This document shows positions 26,425 to 37,478 of a DNA stretch of 64,000 nt, piece by piece (positions within the stretch are counted from its first letter, which is position 1; each line of letters begins with the position of its first letter). The notes under the pieces are model-generated. The model worked only from the letters and a program-made list of their open reading frames with translations. It did not search any database and was not told the DNA's origin. The translations under genes and the position numbers were made by a program. Source of the DNA: Anthoceros angustus (lineage: Eukaryota > Streptophyta > Anthocerotopsida > Anthocerotales > Anthocerotaceae); NCBI GenBank assembly GCA_010909165.1, contig VJWM01000044.1, forward strand, positions 1 through 64,000, written 5' to 3'.

Positions 26425-28979
26425 TCAGTTGGAGACATCACCATTGTTTTCCTTTGCCCATTTCCTCATGATCCTCAGGATGTATTCAACCTAGTTAAAA
26501 CGTAGCAAACGCATGTGAGCAGGAAAAGTGGTTGGGTGTCGGGCAAGTGAATGGACGTGGCAAGAGGAGTTAAGGGCCATCACTTGAGGATGTGTAGAGT
26601 CGCTGAGCAGGAGGATGACGTCCCGTAAACTTTCTCTGGGTTCTTGTCCTGCAATAACCTTTTGGAACACACCGACACAAGCTCCCCGCTTTCCCTCCCA
26701 GAATTCACCAGAATCTTCCATTTTTTCCAAAGCATCAAATGCTTTGGCAGCGCACAGATATTGGCCAGTTCGGTAGCTTTCATTGGCAATTAGCTGCAGT
26801 ATGCTGGTGCGGTAAAATCAAGTCAAACGGAGTCGAGTTTCTCACTTCTCCCATGGCAATGTGGGTGTGAAAATGGGGAAGGTGTACCTGCAGGTGTCAT
26901 CAACAGTCTCCAGTTGAAGGTAATGCTCCCAGGCAACTTGAGCCTTGCCATTCATGATCAAGCAATGCAAGAGCCATGCCAGGTAACAGTAATCCTCTCG
27001 ATACTTTTCGCTGCAAATGAGGAGCAAGCTCTCCTCAGCCTCAGCGTAGTCTCCGGTCGCAGCTTTTGCCATGCCATAGTTCCAGTTGAAATCATCCTGG
27101 TTGTCTGAGTAAGCTTTGATAGACTGCAATTGGATAATCACCTGGTGAAAAATCACGTTCGCGCAGCTCGCAAAACGTGAAGCCACGAAGAGGGTGATCT
27201 CACTGGGTAGATGTTATCAACCTTCAGATAGACCAGAGCCTCTTCGAATTGCTTGAGCAAGATAAAGCAGGAAGCCATGCACTGTCGCCCTGGTATGGTG
27301 TCGCATTCACTGCTGGATGCTCCAACAAGCCGATAATATTGCTCTGCTTGTTTGATGAGCTCCATATTGTCAGTTTCTTGGCCCAAGCTTGCACAGGCAA
27401 CCGCTTTCAGAATGTACTCCTGGGGTGTTGAAGGATCCAAACTTTTGACCATGTCATACGCTTGCCGAACTTCTGCAGCCGTCGGTTCACTCTCTCAGCA
27501 TAAGGCGGGACATGCTCAAACAAAAGCTGTGGTCAACATGCTGACCGCTATTTCGCAGGTAGTAAATCACAAGGTTCTGTCGGGCTTCAGGCAAGATATC
27601 TATCAAAGGTGGGAGTACCTGCATTTGAGACAGCCAAACAAAGTAAGGGAAATGTACATGATTGAATGGGTTGCACCCACTGCCGCTGGTGTATTGGTAC
27701 CTGCAAAGCTCCTTCACCGTTTCGGAAAACCACACGATTGTGCCTCAGGAGGCCATTTTCCTTAACCGCATCCTCCAAATTTTTGAGGTCTGCCTCTGCA
27801 GTCTTGCCATTGTACAGCTTGAAATTGTTGCAAGCCTGAGCATGACCAAATGTTTAATCAGGTGTTACCGTTGCGCAGGCCACGCCAACAGCCACGGGAT
27901 TACAACACAAGGAAACAGATTGCCCGCACCTTCACATTCACAGCGAGAGCACTTTCTGGGTGAACCTGCAGACAAGACAACGACGCACTTGGGTGAGTAG
28001 TGGGAAGGCTGCAGGGTGTAACATCTGATACAGGTGCATGTTTCACCTGCAAGTAGGCATTCAGGATCTCCAAGCTCACATCAAAGTAGTCCAGGTTGTA
28101 GTAGCACAAACCCACATACACATTCAAGGCCAGCCAATCCCTACAGACAACAGGGACAACCTATCAACTGTGGCAGCCCTGACAATCACTACCCACTTCA
28201 CATACAGACTACAAGCGCTTAGCAGGAGCGGACGAGTGAATTGTTCAAGATCACGACAAGTGCTTGCCTATGGTCAAGCAGGAGACGCTTGTAGATGTCA
28301 GTCGCCTCCTGATAATGGGAGCGCATGTAATGAATTGAGGCAAGGCTGAGTTGATCCTCTGTGCCTTCCCCCAGCTTTCCATGGTAATCTATCAATTTTT
28401 GCTCATCATTCTGCCTGTGTGCAATGTGGAACAATATCCGCACCTGCAGAGGGCACTCCGGACCTGGACCAGCTCCCAGCAACCTTCAGCATGACACGAC
28501 GCAACCAAGTACACATGTCTGGAAACGAGGGGCCTTGGGCTGTGACAACCTGCCAATGCGGACTTCTCCGCATCCGCGTAGAGCCCCATGTAGAAGAAGC
28601 ACGCTGCTGCGTAGGTGTGATTCATCTGATGGGCGTTCGGGTCCTCCAAGACCTGCTTGAACAAATCCAGAGCCTTGTCGTGCTCCCCATGGTGGAAACT
28701 GCAGTATGCGAGCCACTCAAGCGTCTTCCGGTCTGAAGGTTCTGCCTGCCATTTCAAGACTAAGGCTCCCTCACAAAATAATGCGACACTCGGGTGCAAG
28801 GAAGTGGGCGAATTACGATGCAAGCGTACCAGGTGCTTGAAGCGAAGCAAAGCCAGGGCTCCAGAGTAATCCCTAGACTCCAGGAACTGCTCCAATGCTG
28901 GCACTGCCCGCTGCGAGCCCTGGGATCGACTTCTCTCTCCGTGAGCTGAGACGGACGAGCGGGCCTTGGACAAGATCAT
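26425..28979 (-). CDS. IFT56: Intraflagellar transport protein IFT56 (TTC26/DYF13)
   Basis: Ten exons: 28979-28550, 28463-28268, 28140-28047, 27965-27930, 27835-27701, 27618-27546, 27472-27222, 27123-26888, 26803-26584, 26490-26425, giving 578 residues (human protein 554). The TPR solenoid follows the family throughout, e.g. [56 protein letters not shown] and [11 protein letters not shown]. It ends in a 66-nt last exon encoding [18 protein letters not shown]56 is an IFT-B subunit that helps carry motility proteins into cilia and flagella, so the organism should make flagellated cells. Intron 2 starts with GC (AG|GCAAGC), required by homology and phase. The short last exon is easy to miss; without it the frame runs past the conserved end. 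The first exon carries an insert relative to the animal protein. Confidence 0.95.
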
Positions 28980-29699
28980 GGTTTAGCGTACCCAAATTCA
29001 ATCACAGTTTACTGTTCAAAGCAATCCAATTCCAGGAATCCAGCAGACCGTTCCAAGAACAGAGATGGGTGTTCGCTGCTCTGCAGTCCCGAACGTGCAC
29101 CTGACGAGACACCCCCTGGTATGCACATGGTCACGTCTATCTATAAAGTCTGGCATCCTCCACACTCATCGGAACGTGCTCCACATCCATTGCAGAGCCC
29201 TCAAATCAACTTGCAACCACCCTCCCTTTTCCGATTCCGTCAGTTATGCTGTTCCACATCCTCGTGGAGTGTGGGCATAAACCGGTGAGCAAGCCCGAGG
29301 AGTCAGGCCCATCTGCCGTGCAGGGAATCCGAACACAAGACAATACTTCAATCGATAAGTCCTGGATTCCTGCACGAAGCCTGGCCGCCTACCGGATCAT
29401 TCCCTGACGCCACGGAGTGACATGCTGGCTTGAGAGTGCCCGGGCGGTAACAACCCAACCCTACCTACCGATTTCGCACCAAAACAAACCACCCCCTCCC
29501 GCCGCCACCCCACGCCCACCCCTACCCCTGAACTGGGAGCTCACCAACTCCACATCGAGCCATTTACTCATCAAACATACCAATCGGGCCAATGACGTGC
29601 GAGCTAGTGCGTGTTGCTCAATTCCATCCTCCATCGCGGTGTGGATCAGCCATGACACAGCAGGCCTGGGCCGCTCGCTGGCCAACAAGTGCAGGAAGC
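28980..29699. promoter_or_regulatory. Divergent promoter region between IFT56 and the small secreted protein
   Basis: The start codons lie 767 bp apart on opposite strands. No gene was recognised between them. A TATA box for the plus-strand gene stands at the right edge; none was found for IFT56. Confidence 0.5.
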
Positions 29700-29707
29700 T
29701 ATAAAAT
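29700..29707 (+). promoter_or_regulatory. TATA box of the small secreted protein gene
   Basis: The octamer tataaaat lies 40-47 bp before the ATG at 29747. A start site about 30 bp downstream would give a leader of roughly 15-20 nt. Confidence 0.6.
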
Positions 29708-29746
29708 GCTTCCTTTACCCTTCTCTCATCACCACTAGCAGCTGCC

Positions 29747-30169
29747 ATGGCGTTTACACATCTCACCACCGCGGGTCTTGCACTGCTCGCCTTTCTTCTG
29801 GTGGCCGTGAAATGCCAAATAATACCTCCTCATGGCGGGGACATTCTGCGCCCTCTCACATTCACGGACGGAGCCGACACAGCTGTGAAGGGAGGAGGCA
29901 ACGCCGACGGAGACATTATCTTGCCAGTCCCACGCAGCCCTGGCAACCTTCCAGACCCCATCGACCTATCAAACACGAGAAAAGGCGACGGCCAAGGAGA
30001 CGTCAGCTTGCCCATCCCAATTGCCCATCCTCGTCGGGCAGGCAACCCTCCGGACCCCATCGACCTATCTGCCACGAGACAAGGCGACAGCCAAGGAGAC
30101 GTCGGCTTGCCCATCCCAGGTAGCCATCCTCGTCGGGGAAGCCGCACTCCAGCACTCGGGAATACATAG
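29747..30169 (+). CDS. Small secreted protein with dibasic-bounded internal repeats
   Basis: An uninterrupted frame of 140 residues begins with a signal peptide (residues 1 to about 23; hydrophobic core L-A-L-L-A-F-L-L-V-A-V, likely cut after K-C). The mature part carries a 33-residue (99-bp) unit in two full copies, at about 66-98 and 99-131. Each contains P-D-P-I-D-L-S-x-T-R, then G-D-x-Q-G-D-V-x-L-P-I-P, and ends H-P-R-R. A degraded partial copy precedes them. The two Arg-Arg pairs would release similar peptides of about 31 residues if a subtilase or kexin-type protease cut there; this is inference. No cysteines or known domain appear in the mature region. I do not recognise the family. 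The close TATA box, signal peptide and in-frame repeat with synonymous differences support a real gene. Confidence 0.65.
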   Translation: MAFTHLTTAGLALLAFLLVAVKCQIIPPHGGDILRPLTFTDGADTAVKGGGNADGDIILPVPRSPGNLPDPIDLSNTRKGDGQGDVSLPIPIAHPRRAGNPPDPIDLSATRQGDSQGDVGLPIPGSHPRRGSRTPALGNT

Positions 30170-30728
30170 ATTGTAACAAGCTCCGCTTTCAACTGTAATT
30201 CTATGTGCGGTAAGACGCAATTTCACTACCTGCTAGCGCACACGTCTGCGTAAGGCAAGAACTTGCAAGTCATCATCGGGGCTTGCTTTGCAGCTTTGTA
30301 TACAATACCTGCTAGCTGCTTGGGATTACAGTACCATACAATACTTAAGAACTTGCCGGACTTCTATTAAGACACGGCTGCTGTAGGCCTTGAAATAATC
30401 AGATGCTTTGCCTTCCTTCTCTGGACACACGAAAGAATACTTTCCGTTAAGTCGTACATGGCTACTATAGGACTACACGAGTGAAAACAACCTACCAGCT
30501 GGGCATAGTCAGTGTGCCGTCCTGTCGGTAGAGGATGGAGTTTGGCTCCTAGATTCGAGCATACATTCAAACAAAAAACGAGATCCATCCAGTTCAGATG
30601 CAGACTAGCAAGAAGGATCTGTGCGACGCGAGTCACCGAGATGCTCGCGTGGAAATGAAGAGGCATGTCAGAGCGGACCTCAGCTTTCTAGTGGGGCATG
30701 GGAGCTGCTTTCAGAAGTACGTCTTGCG
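30170..30728. other. Intergenic stretch between the small secreted protein and the haloperoxidase-like gene
   Basis: No gene or element was recognised. It should hold the 3' end of the upstream gene and the promoter of the next. Confidence 0.4.
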
Positions 30729-30736
30729 TTTATAAG
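30729..30736 (+). promoter_or_regulatory. TATA box of the haloperoxidase-like gene
   Basis: The octamer tttataag lies about 75-80 bp before the start codon at 30810, a normal distance for a leader of around 50 nt. Confidence 0.5.
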
Positions 30737-30809
30737 CGCAACAAATTCCACATTTGCTCTGCCCTTCCACACAGTGACTGCCTCTGGAAGCGGCGCCGCT
30801 TCGTGCAGG

Positions 30810-32628
30810 ATGGAGACTTCTCGTAGAATCCGATGGCTTGCGCTCCTCGTCGTGCTCACCGCGTGTGCGTCACCATCCTGTGCCAAGGGGATCGGCCAAG
30901 TGGACAACATCATCACTCGGTGGAATGCGGTGAACCAGCAGGTGCCGCAAACATCACTGTATCTTCCAGCAATTCAGAATCTGATCCATAGGCGACCATG
31001 CCAATGCTGTGCAGGTGACGAGGACCGTGGGAATTCCAAATCAGATCGCGGCGCGCATCTTCTCCCTGCTGCACGTCTCCCAGTACAAGGCCCTGCAGCT
31101 GGCTTACAAGAGGGGCGTCCCGCACCCGGACGCGGCTGCTGCCTACGCTGCGCACTACGTTCTCTCTGAGTGAGTCCCGCTCCCTGCTCCCTGCTCCGCA
31201 GGAGAGACGTCACATTTTATTGGAACCAGAAACATGGTTGATTGTGCAGGATCTTCCCAGCGCAGCAGTCGCAGATCTTCGACGGCCTCCTCGCCGACGA
31301 GATCTACCCCTTGAAGCTCTCCGGCAAGCAGGATACCGAGATCCGAGCCATCGGCTTGACGTTCGCTAAAGAGCTGCTGAAATCAAGGTGTGTGAACTTC
31401 AAGCCTGCAATGTGCTTGTCCCTGCCAATTGCTCAAACCACATCAAACAACAAACACAAGCCAACAAAACACGGCATGTGCATGACTGGCACCGGGCACT
31501 GTCTTCTTTCAGGACCTCCGACGGGAGCCAGAATTGGTACAAATTCAAAGTAGCGCCTCCCGGCAGCCCCGCCGGGCAGTACCAGTACACCCCGAACCAA
31601 ACATTCCTGGTCTACCCGCAGCTCAAGGACACCAAGCCGTTTGTAAGCAAGCCGGTGAAGGCATACGACATCTACGGCGGGCCGCCGAAGATTCCCAGCG
31701 CCCGGTACAACGCCGACTACAACACGTTGGCCGAAGTAGGCGACGCCAGCGCTCCCACGCACACTCTGGCGGAGTCGGAAACAGCCTGGTTCTGGGAAGA
31801 CGCTGCTGGTGAGGGCACGCATCCGCCGCTGCAATTGCCGCCAGAATCTGCACTTCAATTCCTTTTTTGAATTTCTTTCTCCGCTTGCTGTGCTTGCAGG
31901 CACAGCGCAGCTGGCCAGCCACCTGTTCAACGTGAGCATCGCAGCCGTGGGGAAGAAGCTCACGGTGAAGGAGACGGCGAGGCTGTTCGCCAATTTGGCT
32001 GTGGCCAACTTCGAGGCGCACATCGCCGTGTGGTACCAGAAATACAAGTACCTCTTCTGGCGGCCGGTGACGGCGTTCCGGCAGGGCGATCCCAGACACA
32101 AGCCGCGGCCGGGATTCCGGTCCGCCATCAACCCGCCGGCGGAGCCCGAGTACCCGAGCGGCCATGGCGCGTCCGGGGGAGCGTACGCGGCCATAGTGTC
32201 GGGATTTCTAGGCAAGGCGCCCGGAGACGCGGCCCCAAACGGGCCGTATGTGGTCGCCACCGAGTCGCCCCACAACCTACCCCCGCGCACCTTCACAACT
32301 ATCGACGAGCCGGCCAAGCAAATTCCTATCAGCCGGTACGATTCAATACGCTTTTTCTCTCTGCCCTAAACCAACACATTCTCGTTTCACATCCTCAGGA
32401 TCCGACCTGCTGTCTGGCTTGCAGGGTTTATGGAGGAATTCATTTTCCCAACTCCGCTCAAGTCGGCTACAGGCTCGGATTCGCTGTGAGTTCTACCACC
32501 TGTCTCTGTTGTCCGATACGTTGCATTTGGCTTCACATAATACTTGTTTGAACGCACAACACGGCGTTCTTGTGCAGGTTGGCAAGTACGACTGGGAACA
32601 CTTTGAAGAAGTGTATGGGGCGCTGTAA
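30810..32628 (+). CDS. Secreted vanadium-dependent haloperoxidase-like (PAP2 superfamily) protein
   Basis: Seven exons: 30810-30941, 31015-31169, 31250-31387, 31513-31808, 31900-32335, 32425-32485, 32578-32628; 422 residues. A signal peptide occupies residues 1 to about 25. All vanadate/phosphate-binding positions of the family are present with canonical spacing: K288 and R295 (K-x6-R-P in Y-L-F-W-R-P), S327-G328-H329 (P-S-G-H), and R386 and H392 (R-x5-H in R-V-Y-G-G-I-H-F). The family includes vanadium chloro- and bromoperoxidases, which oxidise halide with H2O2, and related acid phosphatases. Halide use cannot be told from sequence alone. The plant-type introns and signal peptide argue against contamination and for secretion or vacuolar targeting. 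The gene converges with EMC1, with 311 bp between stop codons. Confidence 0.88.
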
Positions 32629-32939
32629 TAATCGACATTTGTGTTAAAATGATTACCCAATTAAAGCTTCTCATGTAGCCATTTTCACCACCTTCGGATG
32701 TTCATATACCGACGAAAGTGTGATCGTAGCATTTATCAACAACACTCACCGTTGCTGCTACTCGGGGGCCTTGGAAGGCCCGTGCGGAGCGGCCACCAAC
32801 ATATGTATCTACATGGCGATTCACACCAGGGGCTGTGATCTCTTCGGCCGCAAAACTGCCCAATTGAATGATAAAAACTGCAGCTCTGGTTTCAGCCACA
32901 GCAAATAAAAATTGAATCTACGTATACAATTGACAATGG

Positions 32940-35900
32940 CTATTTCCACTTCTCTGTTAGGTCCTTCCTTTCCGACCAAACCCAGGTAACTGCGATTCCA
33001 ACCAGCAACGCTACAATAGTTATCAGCAGAAGTGCATAGCTGAACTCCTCGGTTAAAGAATCGTAGATCTTGGATGGTGCCGTCCTGGTGTAGAACACGT
33101 CCAAACCATAGGCGAAGACTAGTGACGTCGATTCAAGACCAGCTGGAAATGTTACAATCCCTCTCAAGCCCTCTACTTGGTGAACATGTGTCAGATATGC
33201 CTGCAGAAACACAGCTGTCAGTAACACGGAAGAGTCCCCGTAGTGCTGTCTCACATTAATATGTCACAAGAAATGATCATGGGATCTGATAAAGGGCTTA
33301 TTTCTTCTACCTGAGGGAAAATGGGGAGAGCATCTGTGTGCGGGATTATGCCCTCCTCCTTTTCAGCTGCTGTTGGGTTCAAAGTTCTTCGAGGGTCCAA
33401 CAAACGTTTGTCTAGTGCTAGCACCTGCAATCACAGTTAGGAATCAAGAGGATAATCAGATCAGGTTCACCCACTTTATGTGGGTGTAGGTTTTGACTTT
33501 GAAGCACACAAACCTGATCTGTGACGGTGCCCACAAGAACTTGCTTGGATGTTATACCACGAGCAGTGTCTGTAACTGTCATGGCCTTGACCGTGTAGGT
33601 GAAGAAATAGCTCTGACTTTTGACCTCGAGACCAGGATTTGAGAAAGAAGACACAGCACTAGATACATTATGCCTTCCAAGGATTAGAGGTAGCAAACCC
33701 ATGTCTCCCTGCATCAGCATGTTCAAACTTATGAAGACTTCGAAGCACTTTAACAGTTAGGTGGATTAAGCACGCCCACAAGGCCCACAAAATGCAACAA
33801 GTCCCTTACCAGTCGTGATTTCTCATAGACTTCCAGGACAGACATCTCATGGCGACTTGTTCTCAGGTTGAAAGCATTGAAAACTATCCAGTTCTCACTA
33901 AACACCTGCACAAACACAGAAGAGCTGTGAGCGGAAGTTGCAACATGCAGCAGGCACTACACTTAACACTCTACCTTCCACGCAGAAACAGGTATTGGGC
34001 CTTTTAGACATTACCGCATGCACAGGGCCTATCAAATGGTGATATGTGACACGATGGAGGATCCGTCCTGTGACAGTATCAATTAGGTAGGCTACTACCC
34101 AGTTCTTGTCTGGTGTCACAGCTCCGAGGGACCCAGGACTGTGAGGTGCAACAGTGGCGACAAAGACTGTATTCCTATTTAGATACTTGTACAAGACATC
34201 CCGATTACTTAGCACCTTTGTTTGTGTGTGAACTATCTGGACAAAGTACGCAGCACACAAGCTGTTAGGAAATAGCAGTTAGGAAATTGTTGACAGGCAC
34301 CTGCAGAAAGAAGCACAGAAATAGAACCACACAGTACCTCATCTAGTCGTCTGGAAACAACTGTTGATATTGTTTCCGTCTCTGAAGGAAACACAACTGT
34401 CCAAAGCTTCTCTGAATGAAATACTGGCCCTTCGTTTGTATCCAACACAGATTGGACGCCTTTCCTCACTGTAAACCCAGTTATCACACCCCTCTCTTGG
34501 TCCACTGCATAATGATAAGTTTCAGGGACACGAGTTTGGAAGAGGTCAAGGCTCTCCTGGGAAGCGGGAAACAGATGTGCCTTTAATTGATTATCGATTA
34601 AGAGGTGCAGGCGTTGCTCTGATGCATCTGTAACTGGAAGAGGAATAACCTGCTTAACAGGGTACCTTAAGCGCACATGCCTCAGTTCAACTCCCAAGCG
34701 CACATCCACCCAGGACAAGACACCGGGAGCATCTGCAGATGGACCCAACTTGCCTAGAACTAGCACCACAGGGTTCTCATCCAGGGCATGCTGGTGAGGT
34801 ATCTGCCATGGCACAAAGCTCACAGGAATAGCATAGCTCCCATCATCATGGCTTCTAAACGCTGGTACTAGGACAGACCAAACGATATGCCCATCTCCAC
34901 TGTGCAGGGCAAGCAATTTCCCTGCCTTCGTCAACACGATAAGAAGCTTGCGGAAACCATTGTGGTCTCTTGTCATCTTTGTCTTGTCTGCACTATGCAG
35001 TTGCAATGCCTTCAATGATTCCTTGTCTTCAGGGGTAGCCAGCATCAGTGTCGCCTTGAGCTTCAGCCAATGTCCCTGTTGGGAGATAACAAATTTCAAT
35101 ACAATAAAGACCACATGGGAAGGGCATTCTGCGAAAAAGCACAGATGGAACACCTCTTACCTTCAGCCACTCAACAAGTCCATGTTCAACTTCTGAGACT
35201 GAGACCCCCTCAAGCTCAGGTGGCAAGTCAGCAGTTTCTGTATCAAGGATAGCTCCAAGGCCATCTTCCCTCACCCATACAACCTCCCCTTGCTGGAGAA
35301 GTGACAATGAGCTGTCCTCCCCGACAACCAGAGCCCTAAATCCATGGGATCTGTCTTTCCGGGTGTATGAATTCAAAAAAATCCCGCGCATAGACCCCCT
35401 GTGGTATGGCAGGGACAAGCCATCCTTGGCAAGTTCATCCTTAAAATCAGAAGCTTCCACAACCCGGAAAGAAAAGTCCTGGTGAGTGCTGTTGCCACTC
35501 TCACTCTGAAATATTGCAACTGCATGCTTGTTATCAACAAGTCCCAAACTCTCACTTATACCACCTGGTTGTCTGATTGTCTCCAAAGTATGAAACTTCC
35601 CATTTGCACCATGCTTCAAAATCAAGATCTTGCTTTTGATCCTCAAAGCGAATGCGCCTTCAAGTCGCAGTGGTAGAAGCACTGCATGGCTTGACGTAGA
35701 TGCAAATAGGCTTCCCACTGCAGTTTGAGTCAGTTTTTCATGTTGATCACCGACAAGGCTACCTGTCAAGATGGTGGAGCCTTCGGAGTTGATGGCCACA
35801 AGCACATCGTTGATGAGCACCACTGCCTCAGTTGATAAAATTCCAGAGAAGTGAAACCGTTTGGTATCGGTAACCTTCCCTGTCAAGAGATCCACAACAG

Positions 35901-37024
35901 CTACAGCTAACTCTGAGGTACCGACAAAGCCAGCAGCAATGACTCCTGTTTTGTCATTTGAGAGCTGTAGGAGCCGAATGCTGACATCCTCACTAACAAT
36001 AGCCACCACCATATCAATGGGCAGTCATGTCCTCTCAGAAGCTGCACAGCAACAGCCAGCAACTCAACAAGATCCAGGTCGTTCCTCCTACTCACCTATT
36101 ACTTGAGACATCGGTCTTCCACAGCGTTCCCCCATCAAGAACTGAAATTGCAGAAATAGTGCTACCCGATGCCACAAATAAGTCGTGGATCCTATCATTG
36201 TTAATGTCAACCTGAAAGACAACCAACCCACTTGAGTTTTCCGTCCAAGATTTGAGTTTGAGATCACAGGTCTACAAGGCCAAATGCAGCTCCTTACGTC
36301 TGACACCAGCAAGATGGGCGGAGTGTTTGAGAGGGGCACACGAGCTTCCCACACAAGGCCTCCATCATTTTCATTCCAGGCTCTTACGCTACTCCCACCC
36401 GACACGGAGATGATGTCTGCAACGAGGTACATACCCTACGTATCAGATTCTCACAATTAATCTCAAGTAGCATCAAAATAAACAATACAGCACATACGAA
36501 TCAGCTCCAGCCTTACACTTCTTATGTATGTACTCCAGAGCGTCGATGTGATCATTAACACCCAACACCTTCCTCCAAACTGCTCAAATATCCAAGCGAG
36601 GAAACACGGTAAGACCACGACTACACTGGACAATGCGCACTCTTCAAGACGCAGCACATGAATTCCCTGACACAATCACATACAGATCTCGCCGGTGCGG
36701 AGATTCAAGGAAGCTACTGCATGTTCCTCGGTTGCCACGAACACGCGCCTCACCCCCGCGCTCCGTGTTTGAAATGCAGCATGCGTCACCCTCCCAAGGT
36801 ACTGCTGATGCCTGCATCTCCCACCACAGAGCTGAACATCAATACCACGCCTGGAAATCCACCAACTCCTGCGCCACCACAAGCGGCAGCTAGCAGAATT
36901 ACCAGTCCCATTGTCCGACTTGATCTTCATACAGAGCTCGGCAGGGCACCACCACTGCCAGCAAGACAAGCACCAACAACATCCCCAGCCTGACGCTGAC
37001 AGCGCCAGGCATCACTGTTGCCAT
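32940..37024 (-). CDS. EMC1: ER membrane protein complex subunit 1
   Basis: Twelve exons: 37024-36903, 36811-36684, 36579-36517, 36416-36298, 36211-36096, 35992-35161, 35075-34338, 34236-34015, 33905-33810, 33708-33514, 33424-33311, 33200-32940; 1001 residues, the usual length. A signal peptide (residues 1 to about 30) is followed by Y-E-D-Q-V-G-Q-W-D-W-H-Q-Q-Y, the family's N-terminal signature. PQQ-like beta-propeller blades follow (A-S-L-N-L-R-T-G-E-I-F-W-R, G-S-S-V-R-A-W-N). The conserved DUF1620 region includes V-L-Y-K-Y-L-N, G-I-T-S-K-Q-V-L-V-G-T and L-D-P-R-R-T. One C-terminal membrane helix lies near 970-991, with a short K-rich tail. EMC1 is the large luminal subunit of the EMC insertase/chaperone for membrane proteins in the ER. 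Nothing suggests loss of function. Confidence 0.95.
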
Positions 37025-37478
37025 TGTTCTAGAACGCCTGCGACTGCAGCTCATGGGCAACAGCACCCATGCCACTGAAGTCCCTTGGGAAGACTGTAGG
37101 TCTGAACCTAACCCTAGAATTAATTTTTTTCTCGTGGTGTCTTATTACAAATGTGCCTTCAGTGCCGATCGGGAGGTTACCTAGACTAGTAGGCATCTCG
37201 GCATCTCACTCGGTTGTGAGTGACAAGCAACTAACATACCTTTATGGGAATAGGTAGTGGCCCAAAATGTGCGTTGAGTATGGATCGGGAAGTGCCTAGA
37301 CTGATAGATTTTTCTTTAATTCAATATTTTGAAAATAAATGAAAACAAACCCGTGGGAGAAATCTTCAACAAGGGTTCTGATTCCCCTATGTTTTCACAA
37401 CGTAACATCGCAACAGGTAGACTGGTAGGTATCGCGGCATCCCACTCGGTTGTGAGTGATAAGGCTGCTACTATCTAT
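37025..37478. repeat. Upstream EMC1 region with a dispersed direct repeat
   Basis: A segment of about 45 bp at 37182-37226 recurs at 37419-37463. Both contain the small inverted repeat ctcac-tcggtt-gtgag. It may be part of the foldback element that follows, or of its target. No coding sequence was seen. Confidence 0.55.
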
